A program made the position numbers and the translations under genes. From Ensifer sp. BR816 (lineage in GTDB: Bacteria > Pseudomonadota > Alphaproteobacteria > Rhizobiales > Rhizobiaceae), in the NCBI RefSeq assembly GCF_000378985.1, contig NZ_KB905370.1, positions 496,001 through 560,000 on the forward strand: 64,000 nucleotides of DNA, in the 5' to 3' direction. Of the stretch, positions 26,230-35,814 are shown piece after piece. The notes beneath the pieces were generated by a model. The model made no database searches. It saw only the letters and a list, made by a program, of their open reading frames with translations, and was not told the DNA's origin. The number at the start of each line of letters is the position of its first letter. Position 1 is the stretch's first letter.

Positions 26230-28926
26230 TCATCCACCGCCCTTCTCCGCGGTTCCAGCGTCAGCAGCGGGGAAGCGCATGGAAATACGCGTTCCGCGGC
26301 GCCGGAGCGCCGGGCTCTCCGCCTTGATCCGTCCGCCCATGGCCTCGACGAAGCTCTTGCTGATCGTCAGGCCGAGGCCGGTGCCGAGCGAGCGAGCGTC
26401 CGGCTTGCCCTTGCGGAAGAATTTGTCGAAGACGTGCTCGAGATCGGCCGGCGCGATACCCTTGCCGAGGTCGGTCACCGACAGCACGACCGCGTCGCCC
26501 TCCCGCCGGGCATAGATGCTGACCGGTTCGTCGCCGCCGAACCGGTCGGCATTGTCGAGCAGATTGAAGAGGACTTGGCCGAGCAGGAGGCCGTCGCCGC
26601 GCATCGACGGCAGGTCTGCGGCGATGCTTGTCTCGAATATGCGGCCGGGAAAGTATTTCCGCGCCCGTTCGACGGCGACGTGAACGACTTCAGCCACATC
26701 GACCCGATCGCGCCTGGCATTGATCGTCCCGGCCTCGATCCGGTTCATGTCGAAGAGGTTTGCGACGAAGTGCGTCAGCCTGCCGCTTTCCTCCTCGATC
26801 GACTGCAGAAGATCCTCCCGGTCCTCCTTCGGCATTCCGTCGCCAATCTGGCGGAGGGTGGTCACGGCGCCGGCAATCGTCGCCAGGGGCGTCGTGAGGT
26901 CCTGGGAGAGCGACGAAAGTAGGGCCGCGCGGAATTTCTCGCCCTCGAGCTGGGCAGCCTGATCGGAGGTTTCACGCGACAGCCGGGCGCGGTCGACGGC
27001 AATCGCGGTCTGGTCGAGAATCGCGGCAAGGGCCCGCTCCTCGTTGATCTCGAGCGGCCGGTCCTCCTGCAGAAAGCCGCAAACACCGACGACACCCTGT
27101 GGGCTCGTGAGCGGCCTGAACTGAAACGGGCTGTTCGGCAGCGTTCCGGTATCGTTGCCGGCCGCCTCCTTCTTCTCGAAGGCCCAGCGCGCCGCCATCC
27201 TGTCGCTGACGGAAAGTTCGGTGTCCGGCGGCCAGGCCACCTTCAAGGCAAGATCACCGTCTTCCGGCAGCAACAGCACGGCGTTGCGCCTCAGCGTCGC
27301 CTGCATCTGGGTGACGGCGGCCCAGAGCACGTCTTCGGCATTGGCGGTGCCGGAAAGCTTGCGGGAGAAATCATAGAGCGCCTGCGTCGTTGTCGCTCGG
27401 CCCCGTGCCGTCTTCGCCTGCTCGCGAATGCGCGAGGCAAGGCCGCCGGCGAGCGCCGCTGCCGCCAGGAAAACGAAGAGAGCGAAGACCTCGTGCGGCT
27501 CGGCCACCGTGAATGTGCCGACCGGCTCGATGAAGAAGAAATTATAGGCGAGAACGGAAAACAGCGCGGCCGCCAGAGCCGCGAAGTAGCCGGCGTAAAT
27601 GGCCGAGGCGATCACCGCGAGCAGATAGAGAAGCGAAATATTCTGCAGGATGATGAACTGCTCGACCAGTAGGCCGAACGCCGTCGCCAGCCCGACCGTA
27701 CCAGCGGCTATACCGAAGGCCCGCCCCAGTCCCTCCGGCAGCGGCCGCTTGCTTGTCCGTCTCGGCTTCGCGGGCGGCTCGCTCTTGCCCGTGACGAGGT
27801 GAATGCCGACACCGGAAACGCGCTTGGCCAGCGCATCCGGCAAGGAGGCACGGAACAGGCTCAGCGGGAACCAGTGGCGGCGCGCGCCGATGACGATCTG
27901 CGTCGCATTCTCGCGCCTTGCGAGCTTCAGGATCTCCTCGACGAAATCGCTGCCGACGATGCGGAGCGTCCCGGCGCCCAGCTGCTCGGCGAGACGGAAG
28001 GTCTCGTCGAGCTGCCGCATCGCCTCGCCGTCGCCCGATTCTCGATCCGCGCGCTCGATGGAAACGACGATCCAGTCCGCGTTCAATCCCGAGGCAAGCC
28101 GGCTTGCCGTCCTCACCACCTTTTCCGACAGCGGATCCGGGCCGATGCAGACGAGAAGCCTCTCGCCCGCCGGCCACGGACCCTCTATGGCGTTCTGCTT
28201 CAGGTAGTCGACCATCTGGTCGTCGACCCGGTCGGCGGTCCGACGCAGCGCCAACTCGCGCAGCGCCGTCAGATTGCCGAGCCGAAAGAAATTGTCCGCG
28301 GCCCGCTTGGCACTGTCGGGCAGGTAGACCTTGCCTTCCTTCAGCCGGTCGATCAGTTCCGCCGGTGGCAGGTCGACCAGCAGCACCTCGTCGGCCCGGT
28401 TCAGGACCGTGTCGGGAATCCGCTCGCGCACCGGCACGCCGGCAATCTGGGCGACGATGTCCGACAGGCTTTCGAGATGCTGGATGTTGAGCGCCGTCCA
28501 GACATCGATGCCGGCATCCACCAGTTCCTCGATATCCTGGTAGCGCTTGGGATGGCGGCCTTCGCCGAGATTGGTGTGGGCGAGTTCGTCGACGACGATG
28601 ATCCGCGGACGGCGGGCCAGTGCGGCGTCGAGATCGAACTCGTGGAGCGTGCGTCCGCTGTGCGCGACGTCGCGGCGCGGCAAGATCTCCAGCCCTTCGA
28701 GCAGCGCCGCGGTCTCGCTGCGTCCATGGGTCTCGACAAGTCCGATGACGATGTCGGCGCCCTCTTGCCTGAGACGCTGTGCCCTCGTCAGCATGGCGTA
28801 GGTCTTGCCGACGCCGGGCGCGGCGCCGAGGAACACCGTCAGCTTGCCTCTGCCGCCTCGTTCGGCCAGCGCCAGCAGGGCATCGGGATCGGGGCGGCTC
28901 GCCAGGTCGCGATCAATCTCGGACAT
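26230..28926 (-). CDS. KdpD-like sensor kinase lacking the phospho-accepting histidine
   Basis: An 898-residue KdpD architecture. Residues 1-~210 are the KdpD N-terminal domain with Walker A GAAPGVGKT (34-42) and DELAHTN; ~235-370 is a universal-stress-protein domain; four membrane spans lie at ~395-490; a GAF-type region follows; the kinase region ends the protein. The H-box reads SSLSQDLTTPLATI, with Gln (CAG, bases 26904-26902, residue ~675) where KdpD has His (SHDLRTPL). The ATP-binding boxes NLLDNADRFGG, DLGKGIAP, FDKFFRKG and GTGLGLTIS are intact. No kdpE or kdpFABC is nearby. Start at 28926 (MSEIDRDLA). Likely a pseudokinase or phosphatase-type sensor. Confidence 0.88.
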   Translation of the reverse strand: MSEIDRDLASRPDPDALLALAERGGRGKLTVFLGAAPGVGKTYAMLTRAQRLRQEGADIVIGLVETHGRSETAALLEGLEILPRRDVAHSGRTLHEFDLDAALARRPRIIVVDELAHTNLGEGRHPKRYQDIEELVDAGIDVWTALNIQHLESLSDIVAQIAGVPVRERIPDTVLNRADEVLLVDLPPAELIDRLKEGKVYLPDSAKRAADNFFRLGNLTALRELALRRTADRVDDQMVDYLKQNAIEGPWPAGERLLVCIGPDPLSEKVVRTASRLASGLNADWIVVSIERADRESGDGEAMRQLDETFRLAEQLGAGTLRIVGSDFVEEILKLARRENATQIVIGARRHWFPLSLFRASLPDALAKRVSGVGIHLVTGKSEPPAKPRRTSKRPLPEGLGRAFGIAAGTVGLATAFGLLVEQFIILQNISLLYLLAVIASAIYAGYFAALAAALFSVLAYNFFFIEPVGTFTVAEPHEVFALFVFLAAAALAGGLASRIREQAKTARGRATTTQALYDFSRKLSGTANAEDVLWAAVTQMQATLRRNAVLLLPEDGDLALKVAWPPDTELSVSDRMAARWAFEKKEAAGNDTGTLPNSPFQFRPLTSPQGVVGVCGFLQEDRPLEINEERALAAILDQTAIAVDRARLSRETSDQAAQLEGEKFRAALLSSLSQDLTTPLATIAGAVTTLRQIGDGMPKEDREDLLQSIEEESGRLTHFVANLFDMNRIEAGTINARRDRVDVAEVVHVAVERARKYFPGRIFETSIAADLPSMRGDGLLLGQVLFNLLDNADRFGGDEPVSIYARREGDAVVLSVTDLGKGIAPADLEHVFDKFFRKGKPDARSLGTGLGLTISKSFVEAMGGRIKAESPALRRRGTRISMRFPAADAGTAEKGGG

Positions 28927-28992
28927 GCAATCTCTCGAACTCGGTCCTTGGAGAAGGTTCACTCCCGCAGCGCCGTGCCGCCTGTCACGGCC

Positions 28993-30168
28993 CTATTTGG
29001 CGGCGATATCGACTCTGGCAACCGGCTTGGCCGTCGGTTCCGGCTGGTTCGCCACTTCGTGCATCCACTCCCGCCAGATCGCGACCAGCAGCGCCATCAG
29101 CACCGGGCCGACGAAAAGGCCAAGGAAGCCCATCGTCTTGACCCCGCCGACCAGGCCGAAAAAGGTCGGCAGGAAGGGAAGCTTGATCGGGCCGCCGACG
29201 AGCCTCGGACGCAGCGTCTTGTCGACGATGAAGAGCTCAGTCGTACCCCAGGCAAAGAGCGCAACGCCGTGGAAGGGCGAGCCACTCGCCACCAGATAGA
29301 TCGAAACGAGCGTGAAGCAGAGCGGTGCGCCGCCCGGAATGAGCGCCATGAGGCCAGTGATGATGCCGAGCGTCACCGGCGACGGCACGCCGGCCAGCCA
29401 GTAGGCGACGCCGAGCACGATGCCTTCGCCGATCGCGATGGTGCCCATGCCGGTCACGGTCGAGCTGATCGTCAGCGGCACGACGCGCGACAGCCGCTCC
29501 CAGCGCATCGGGAAGATCTGCTCGCCGAGGCGATCGAGCTGCTTCGAGAAGGCATGGCCGTCGCGATAGACGAAGAACAGCGTGATCAGCATGAAGAGCA
29601 GCGTCAGGAAGGACTGGAAGGCAGAAGCGCCGATCACCAGGACGCCGCGGTAGATGTTGCCGATATTGGAGCCGCTGACGAGCTGAACCAGTTCGCCAAG
29701 CGCGCCCGGATGCCCGACATATTTCACCCATTGCTGACCAAGCCAGGCGCCGGCGACGGGGATTGTCGTCAGCCAGGCCGGGACCGGCGCTCCATTCACG
29801 TTGGTTTCCACCGACCAGACGAGCCAGTCGCGCACCTCGTCCACCGCATAGGCCGCGGCGATCGAAATCGGCACGACGATAAAGGCGACAACGGAGGTAA
29901 TCGCAATGGTCGCCGCAAGCGTCCGATTGCCGGTCAGGGCCTGAAGCAGCCGCCGATAGATCGGCCAGCTCGCAAAACCGATGACGACGGCGGCAAGCAC
30001 CGGGACGACGAAGCCGTGGAAGAAGTAGACACCGGCGAAGAGCACGAGGACGAGCAGCCAGCGGGCAGCCGAAATCGGCAGGACGAGGGCCGAGCGCGAA
30101 TGGGGAGGCTGCCCGAAGAGCCGCGGCTCCGCCGGGAGATTTTCTCGCTCACGATTGCCCAATTGCAC
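28993..30168 (-). CDS. AI-2E family transporter (YdiK/PerM type)
   Basis: A polytopic membrane protein of 391 residues with about eight spans: two tight N-terminal hairpins, a periplasmic segment (~85-150), then the C-terminal set. Family strings are FVYRDGHAFSKQLDRLGEQI, GIITGLMALIPGGAPLCFTLV, and LRPRLVGGPIKLPFLPTFFGLVGG. Transport substrates are unproven for most members; some act as Na+/H+ antiporters, so the AI-2 name should not be taken literally. I choose the GTG at 30168 with GGAGGA 7 bases before it. It lies 66 bases upstream of the KdpD-like gene on the same strand, so the two may be co-expressed. Confidence 0.83.
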   Translation of the reverse strand: MQLGNRERENLPAEPRLFGQPPHSRSALVLPISAARWLLVLVLFAGVYFFHGFVVPVLAAVVIGFASWPIYRRLLQALTGNRTLAATIAITSVVAFIVVPISIAAAYAVDEVRDWLVWSVETNVNGAPVPAWLTTIPVAGAWLGQQWVKYVGHPGALGELVQLVSGSNIGNIYRGVLVIGASAFQSFLTLLFMLITLFFVYRDGHAFSKQLDRLGEQIFPMRWERLSRVVPLTISSTVTGMGTIAIGEGIVLGVAYWLAGVPSPVTLGIITGLMALIPGGAPLCFTLVSIYLVASGSPFHGVALFAWGTTELFIVDKTLRPRLVGGPIKLPFLPTFFGLVGGVKTMGFLGLFVGPVLMALLVAIWREWMHEVANQPEPTAKPVARVDIAAK

Positions 30169-30559
30169 CTGTAGTCCTCCGTCTTTCAAGAACCTTACAT
30201 CAATCCCGCAGGCTTGCCAGCCCGTCTCCTGCCCCTATGAGAGCTTTCGACATCAAGAGAGCTGCGTCTCCAAATCATCGCCACGGTCAGCGATCAATTC
30301 ACAATTGCCGTGATCGTCCGGCGAAGGCGTAGCGGACGGACATGACAGGGAGATTTCGATGCATTCGAGCGCCGTTGCCGTCAAAATCCGTCACGCGCAT
30401 CGCATCGGCATTATTGACGTTTACGTCAAAGTTATATAATTCCGATTAGTGCTTGAAGATACGCTGGAAAAGCAGCATCTTCGCTCGGGAGGGAAGATCG
30501 GGAGGGATTTTTCTTCGCCGTGAGCAAGGCCGTTCGTTGCCATTACAGGGAGAGAGATC
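30169..30559. promoter_or_regulatory. Divergent control region with fadD promoter and dyad operator
   Basis: A 391-base gap. A perfect dyad TTGACGT-TT-ACGTCAA lies at 30414-30429. It contains a -35 (TTGACG, 30414-30419) and runs into the spacer before a perfect -10 (TATAAT, 30435-30440; 15-base spacing). A bound regulator would therefore block or, if MerR-like, realign the promoter. I see nothing else identifiable between 30169 and 30400. Confidence 0.65.
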
Positions 30560-32260
30560 ATGGCGGAAGCAAGCATGCAGCAGGCGGGTTCCGGCGCGGC
30601 TAAAAACTGGGTCAAGTCCTATCCGCCGGGCGTGCCCGCCGACATCGGACCACTCCCCTACCGATCGCTCGGCGAGTTCTTCGACCATGCGGTGGCGCAG
30701 CATTCCTGGCGACCCGCCTTCACATCAATGGGCAAGTCGCTGAGCTTTGCCGATCTCAATGTCCATTCGAGCCGGCTCGGCGCCTGGCTGCAATCGCTCG
30801 GCCTGGCGAAAGGCGATCGCGTCGCCGTGATGATGCCGAACATCCTGCAGAATCCGGTCATCGTCTACGGCATCCTCAGGGCCGGCTACACGGTCGTCAA
30901 CGTCAATCCGCTCTACACGCCGCGCGAGCTCGAGCATCAGCTGGTCGATGCCGGCGCCAAGGCGATCTTCGTGCTGGAAAACTTTGCCCATACGGTCGAG
31001 CAGGTCGTCGCCCGCACCAAGGTCAAGCATGTGGTGGTCGCGACAATGGGCGACATGCTCGGGGTGAAGGGCCTCGTCGTCAACCTCGTCGTACGCCGCG
31101 TCAAGAAGCTGGTTCCCGCCTGGTCGCTGCCGGGTCACCACTCGTTCCGAACGGTTCTTGCCAAGGGCGAGAAGCTTCAGCTTGCGAAACCCAATATCGG
31201 GCCGACCGATATCGCCTTCCTGCAATATACCGGCGGCACGACCGGCGTTTCCAAGGGCGCCACCCTCACCCATGCCAATCTTCTCGCCAACATGGCGCAG
31301 ATGGAGCTCTGGCTGAACACGGCCTTCCTGCGCAAGCCGCGCCCGGAAAACCTCACCTTCATGTGCGCCCTGCCGCTCTACCACATCTTCGCGCTGACGG
31401 TGAATTCGCTGATGGGGCTCGCGACCGGCGGTAACAACATCCTGATCCCTAATCCGCGCGACATTCCAGCCTTCGTCAAGGAACTGGGCAAGTACAAGAC
31501 CAACATCTTCCCCGGCCTCAACACGCTGTTCAACGCGCTGATGAACAATCCGGAATTCCAGAAGCTAGACTTCTCCTCGCTGATCCTGACCTTCGGCGGC
31601 GGCATGGCCGTGCAGCGACCGGTCGCCGAGCGCTGGCTCGCGATGACGCACTGCCCGATCCATGAAGGCTATGGACTCTCCGAAACCTCGCCGGTCGCCA
31701 CCGCCAACCGGCTCGATACGGACGAGTTCACCGGCACGATCGGCATGCCTCTGCCTTCCACCGAGGTCGAAATCCGCGACGAGAACGGCAATGCGCTGCC
31801 GACCGGCGAAATCGGCGAGATCTGCATCCGCGGCCCGCAGGTGATGGCCGGCTATTGGCAGCGCCCCGACGAAACGGCGAAGGCGATTTCGCCGGACGGC
31901 TTCTTCCGCACCGGCGACATCGGCTTCATGAACGCCGCGGGGCTGACGAAGATCGTCGACCGCAAGAAGGACATGATCCTCGTTTCCGGCTTCAACGTCT
32001 TCCCGAACGAGATCGAAGAGGTCGTCGCAACCCATCCCGGCATTCTGGAATGCGCCGCGGTCGGTGTTGCCGACCCGCATTCCGGCGAGGCGGTCAAGCT
32101 CTTCGTCGTACGCAAGGATCCGAACCTCACGGAAGCGGACGTCAAGCGCCACTGCGCCGAAAACCTCACCAACTACAAGCGACCGCGGCACGTGGAATTC
32201 CGCGAGGAACTGCCGAAATCCAATGTCGGCAAGATCCTGCGCAAGGATTTGCGCGATTAA
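30560..32260 (+). CDS. fadD: Long-chain fatty-acid--CoA ligase
   Basis: Activates fatty acids to acyl-CoA at the membrane for beta-oxidation. 566 residues, normal for FadD. The AMP-binding P-loop is YTGGTTGVSKGATLTHANL (~218-235), the A4/A5 region is HEGYGLSETSPVA, and the FACS/C-terminal motif is GFFRTGDIGFMNAAGL..VDRKKDMILVSGFNVFPNEIE, ending with the catalytic Lys in PKSNVGKILRKDLRD. GGGAGAGAG precedes the ATG. The dyad operator over the -35 suggests control by a fatty-acid or acyl-CoA responsive repressor/activator. Confidence 0.94.
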   Translation: MAEASMQQAGSGAAKNWVKSYPPGVPADIGPLPYRSLGEFFDHAVAQHSWRPAFTSMGKSLSFADLNVHSSRLGAWLQSLGLAKGDRVAVMMPNILQNPVIVYGILRAGYTVVNVNPLYTPRELEHQLVDAGAKAIFVLENFAHTVEQVVARTKVKHVVVATMGDMLGVKGLVVNLVVRRVKKLVPAWSLPGHHSFRTVLAKGEKLQLAKPNIGPTDIAFLQYTGGTTGVSKGATLTHANLLANMAQMELWLNTAFLRKPRPENLTFMCALPLYHIFALTVNSLMGLATGGNNILIPNPRDIPAFVKELGKYKTNIFPGLNTLFNALMNNPEFQKLDFSSLILTFGGGMAVQRPVAERWLAMTHCPIHEGYGLSETSPVATANRLDTDEFTGTIGMPLPSTEVEIRDENGNALPTGEIGEICIRGPQVMAGYWQRPDETAKAISPDGFFRTGDIGFMNAAGLTKIVDRKKDMILVSGFNVFPNEIEEVVATHPGILECAAVGVADPHSGEAVKLFVVRKDPNLTEADVKRHCAENLTNYKRPRHVEFREELPKSNVGKILRKDLRD

Positions 32261-32287
32261 GCGCACGCCTCGCACTCGACACCTCTC

Positions 32288-32311
32288 GGCCGCCCGAGGG
32301 CGGCCTTTTTT
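32288..32311 (+). terminator. Intrinsic terminator of fadD
   Basis: GGCCGCC (32288-32294), loop CGAG, GGCGGCC (32299-32305), then six T. 27 bases past the stop. Confidence 0.93.
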
Positions 32312-32395
32312 CGCTGCAGTGCACACCTGCCCTTGATTTGCCACGTCTAAAGCGACTAGCTATCGCAGCCGATTTCCGATGCAAGGAGCCCTGCG

Positions 32396-34021
32396 ATGAA
32401 AGCGCTTGTCGAAAACCTCAAAGCCACTGCACAGGAGACCAATGCAGCCGACATCCGGGCTGCCTTCGCGGCAGATCCGAACCGCTTTGCGCGCTTCAGC
32501 ACGAGGCTCGACGATCTTCTCCTCGACTATTCGAAATGCGCCGTCAACGACCGGATTCTCGACGGTCTCGAGGCGCTGGCGAAGGCTGCCAAGGTCGAGG
32601 AAAAGCGCGACGCCATGTTCCGCGGCGACATCATCAACATCACCGAGGAACGCGCCGTCCTGCACACGGCGCTCAGGAACCGCTCGAACCGGCCGGTTGT
32701 CGTCGCCGGCAAGGACGTGATGCCGGACGTCAACGCCGTGCTCGATGCGATGGGCGCCTTCGCCGACGACGTGCGCTCCGGCGCGCTGAAGGGGGCCACC
32801 GGCAAGCAGATCACCGACGTCGTCAATATCGGCATCGGCGGCTCCGACCTCGGTCCGGCGATGGTGACGCTGGCGCTCGCACCCTTCCATGACGGTCCGC
32901 GGCTGCACTTCGTTTCCAATGTCGACGGCGCCCATATCGCCGATACGTTGAAGCTGCTCGACCCGGAGACCTCGCTCTTCATCGTCGCCTCCAAGACCTT
33001 CACGACGATCGAGACGATGACCAATGCGGCGACGGCGCGCGCCTTCATCGCCGGCAGGCTCGGCGAAGCGGCGGTCGGTCACCACTTCGCAGCGGTCTCG
33101 ACGGCCCTCGACAAGGTCGCCGCCTTCGGCATCGACGCCGCCCGCGTCTTCGGCTTCTGGGATTGGGTCGGCGGCCGCTATTCGATCTGGTCGGCGATCG
33201 GCCTGCCGCTGATGCTTGCGGTCGGAAGTGAGAATTTCGGCCGCTTCCTCGATGGCGGCCATGCAATCGACGAGCATTTCCGTACCGCTCCGCTGCGCGA
33301 AAACATCCCGATGCTCCTCGGCCTGATCGGCTTCTATCACCGCAACGTGCTCGGCTATCCGTCGCGGGCGATCCTGCCCTACGACCAGCGCCTCTCCCGC
33401 TTCCCGGCCTATCTGCAGCAGCTCGACATGGAATCGAACGGCAAGGCCGTGACGCTCGACAGCAAGCCGGTGGAATTTGCGACCGGTCCGGTCGTCTGGG
33501 GCGAGCCCGGCACCAACGGCCAGCACGCCTTCTACCAGCTCATCCACCAGGGCACCGACATCATTCCCGCCGAATTCATGATCGCCGCCAACGGCCATGA
33601 GAAGGACCTGCGCCACCAGCATCAGCTGCTGATCGCCAACTGCCTGGCGCAGTCGGAAGCGCTGATGAAGGGCCGCACGCTTGCCGAAGCCAAGGCGCAG
33701 CTGACCTCGAAGGGCATGGACGAGGCGAAGGCGGACAAGATCGCGCCGCACCGCGTCTTTACCGGCAACCGGCCGTCGCTGACCTTCGTCTACGACCAGC
33801 TCGATCCCTTCGCGCTCGGCCGGCTGATCGCTCTCTACGAACACCGCGTCTTTGTCGAAGGCGCGCTCTTCAACATCAACTCCTTCGACCAATGGGGCGT
33901 CGAGCTCGGCAAGGAGCTGGCGACCGGCCTGTTGCCGGTCGTCGAAGGTAAGGCGAGCGCCGAGGGCCACGATTCCTCGACCGCCGGCCTCGTTGCGGCG
34001 CTGCTACAGGCGGCGCGCTGA
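32396..34021 (+). CDS. pgi: Glucose-6-phosphate isomerase
   Basis: Interconverts glucose-6-phosphate and fructose-6-phosphate. 541 residues. PGI signatures are [17 protein letters not shown] (substrate phosphate region), [15 protein letters not shown] with the WxGGRYS-type motif, the catalytic Glu in [18 protein letters not shown], and the C-terminal [13 protein letters not shown] with catalytic Lys. AAGGAG precedes the ATG. It faces the fructokinase gene tail to tail, and the fructose importer cluster lies downstream, so fructose-6-phosphate made by frk meets this enzyme. Confidence 0.97.
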   Translation: MKALVENLKATAQETNAADIRAAFAADPNRFARFSTRLDDLLLDYSKCAVNDRILDGLEALAKAAKVEEKRDAMFRGDIINITEERAVLHTALRNRSNRPVVVAGKDVMPDVNAVLDAMGAFADDVRSGALKGATGKQITDVVNIGIGGSDLGPAMVTLALAPFHDGPRLHFVSNVDGAHIADTLKLLDPETSLFIVASKTFTTIETMTNAATARAFIAGRLGEAAVGHHFAAVSTALDKVAAFGIDAARVFGFWDWVGGRYSIWSAIGLPLMLAVGSENFGRFLDGGHAIDEHFRTAPLRENIPMLLGLIGFYHRNVLGYPSRAILPYDQRLSRFPAYLQQLDMESNGKAVTLDSKPVEFATGPVVWGEPGTNGQHAFYQLIHQGTDIIPAEFMIAANGHEKDLRHQHQLLIANCLAQSEALMKGRTLAEAKAQLTSKGMDEAKADKIAPHRVFTGNRPSLTFVYDQLDPFALGRLIALYEHRVFVEGALFNINSFDQWGVELGKELATGLLPVVEGKASAEGHDSSTAGLVAALLQAAR

Positions 34022-34026
34022 CGGAC

Positions 34027-34051
34027 AAAAAAAGGGCGCCAACTGGCGCCC
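34027..34051 (-). terminator. Terminator of the frk gene (minus strand)
   Basis: On the minus strand GGGCGCC-AGTT-GGCGCCC followed by seven T. It lies in the 53-base gap between the converging pgi and frk stops. Confidence 0.9.
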
Positions 34052-34074
34052 TCTCGCACACGGATTTGCTGGCG

Positions 34075-35001
34075 TCAGAGCCCGATTTCATATTTCCAAG
34101 GCGGATTGGCGCCGGCGCGCGACACTGTGACGGCGGCTGCCTTGGCGCCGAGAGCGAGTGCCTGCCGGACGGCCTCGTCGCTCAAGTCCGCGACCTGTTG
34201 CTTGGTCAGCAGGTTGTTGAGCTTCAGCGAGGCGAGCACCCCGGCATCGAACGTGTCGCCGGCGCCAACCGTGTCGACGACCGTGACCCGCTCGCTTGCG
34301 ACCTCGACCTTGTGATTCCGCGTATAGCCGACAGCGCCGTCCGCGCCCCTGGTGATCACCACCAGTTTCGGGCCGCGCTTCAGCCATTCGGCCGCGAGCG
34401 CGTCGTGGCTTCCCTCCATGCCGAACCAGGCGAGGTCCTCATCGGAGAACTTGACGATGTCGGACATCGCCGCCATGCGATTCATGCGGGCAAGATGCGC
34501 CTCGCGGTCCTTGATGAAGCCGGGGCGGATATTCGGGTCGAAGGAGATCACCCGCTTTTCGTGCTCCCGCGTCATCAACGCTTCATAGGTCGAGCCGCAG
34601 GGTTCGGGGATCAGGCTGATCGCGCCGAAATGCAGCGCGTCGCAGAAGTCGCCGAAGGCCGGCAGATGATCGGTGGTGATCATCCGCCCGGCGGTATTCT
34701 CGTCGAAGAAGGCGTAGCTCGCATGGCCGTTGACGAGCTTCACGAAGGCGAGCGTGGTGTGCAGCGGCAGCGTCGCGGAGGGGCCGAAATCGACATTCGC
34801 CGCTCTCAGCGTCTCCCGCAGGATATCGCCGAACATGTCGTCGGAGAGCCCGGTGAAGAAGCCGGTCGGAATGCCGAGCCTGCCGAGCGCGATCGCCGTG
34901 TTGAAGATGGCGCCCCCGGCATAGGGTGCAAAGGCGCTTTCACCGGCCGCCGTCTCGCGCGGCAGCATGTCGATCAGGGCCTCTCCGCAGCAAACAATCA
35001 T
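34075..35001 (-). CDS. frk: Fructokinase, PfkB family
   Basis: Phosphorylates imported fructose to fructose-6-phosphate. 308 residues. PfkB signature 1 is at the N-terminus (YAGGAIFNTAIALGRLGIPTGFFTGLSDD) and signature 2 near residue 245 (VVDTVGAGDTFDAGVLA) with the catalytic Asp. I use the ATG at 35001, with GGGAGGA upstream. Specificity for fructose rests on family resemblance and on its place next to pgi and frcBCAK; other sugars cannot be excluded from sequence alone. Confidence 0.88.
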   Translation of the reverse strand: MIVCCGEALIDMLPRETAAGESAFAPYAGGAIFNTAIALGRLGIPTGFFTGLSDDMFGDILRETLRAANVDFGPSATLPLHTTLAFVKLVNGHASYAFFDENTAGRMITTDHLPAFGDFCDALHFGAISLIPEPCGSTYEALMTREHEKRVISFDPNIRPGFIKDREAHLARMNRMAAMSDIVKFSDEDLAWFGMEGSHDALAAEWLKRGPKLVVITRGADGAVGYTRNHKVEVASERVTVVDTVGAGDTFDAGVLASLKLNNLLTKQQVADLSDEAVRQALALGAKAAAVTVSRAGANPPWKYEIGL

Positions 35002-35043
35002 CAACGTCCTCCCTTGAAAACTATTCCATCGACCAGCGTCGCG

Positions 35044-35742
35044 TCACTGGGCAGCGAGTTCGCCGACACCGCCGTTGCGGGCTGACCAGGCGAGCGGCGC
35101 ATTGAGGAAGGATTCCACCTCGTTCAGCGTCTTCTCGTCGAACAGCGCCTGGCTGCGGGCGACCGCAAGCACATTGCGCCAGGTGGCGATGTAATGCAGG
35201 TCGGCTCCCTTGGACTTCATGTCGCCCCGCGCTTCGGGGAAGATGTCGTAATAGAAGAGGGCGATGCCGTGCTCGACAACGCCACCGGCCGCACGGATCG
35301 CGTCGATGAACTTGAACATGGAGCCGCCAGCGGTCGTCAGGTCCTCGATCACCAGGACACGCGCGCCTTCCGGCATGTGGCCCTCGATCTGAGCGTTGCG
35401 GCCGTGTCCCTTCGGCGCCTTGCGCACATAGATCATCGGCAGGCCGAGGCGTTCGGCAAGCATCGCCGCAAAGGGGATGCCGGCCGTCTCGCCGCCGGCG
35501 ACCACGTCGAAACGCTCGAAGCCGGCCTCCCTGAGGATCGTCGCGGCGGCGAAGTCCATCACCGCCGAGCGGATGCGGGGATAGGAGATCAGCTTGCGGC
35601 AGTCGATATAGACCGGGCTCGCCATGCCGGAGGAGAGCTTGTAGGGCTGATCGGCGCGAAAATGCACCGCCTTGATCTCCCAAAGCATCTTCGCGACCAG
35701 TTCGGCCATCACCGCCTTGTCGGTGAACGCGTTCGAAAACAT
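35044..35742 (-). CDS. pyrE: Orotate phosphoribosyltransferase
   Basis: Fifth step of UMP synthesis, joining orotate and PRPP. 232 residues. The PRPP-binding motif is [19 protein letters not shown] (~128-146), and the N-terminal [24 protein letters not shown] is the long-form OPRT start. The ATG at 35742 is directly preceded by AAGGAGAGG, so the 19 in-frame residues further upstream are excluded. It lies 72 bases downstream of pyrC on the same strand. Confidence 0.95.
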   Translation of the reverse strand: MFSNAFTDKAVMAELVAKMLWEIKAVHFRADQPYKLSSGMASPVYIDCRKLISYPRIRSAVMDFAAATILREAGFERFDVVAGGETAGIPFAAMLAERLGLPMIYVRKAPKGHGRNAQIEGHMPEGARVLVIEDLTTAGGSMFKFIDAIRAAGGVVEHGIALFYYDIFPEARGDMKSKGADLHYIATWRNVLAVARSQALFDEKTLNEVESFLNAPLAWSARNGGVGELAAQ

Positions 35743-35814
35743 GACCTCTCCTTCAAAAGCGTGACCCGAAAAGTCGGCATCGGTTTTCGGATTAGTCACG
35801 CGAAAAAATCTTAA

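Noticed and set aside
27799-30174. A 791-codon plus-strand open frame opposite the KdpD-like and AI-2E genes
   Set aside because: Same reason: product is composed of charged low-complexity sequence and both opposing genes show family motifs.
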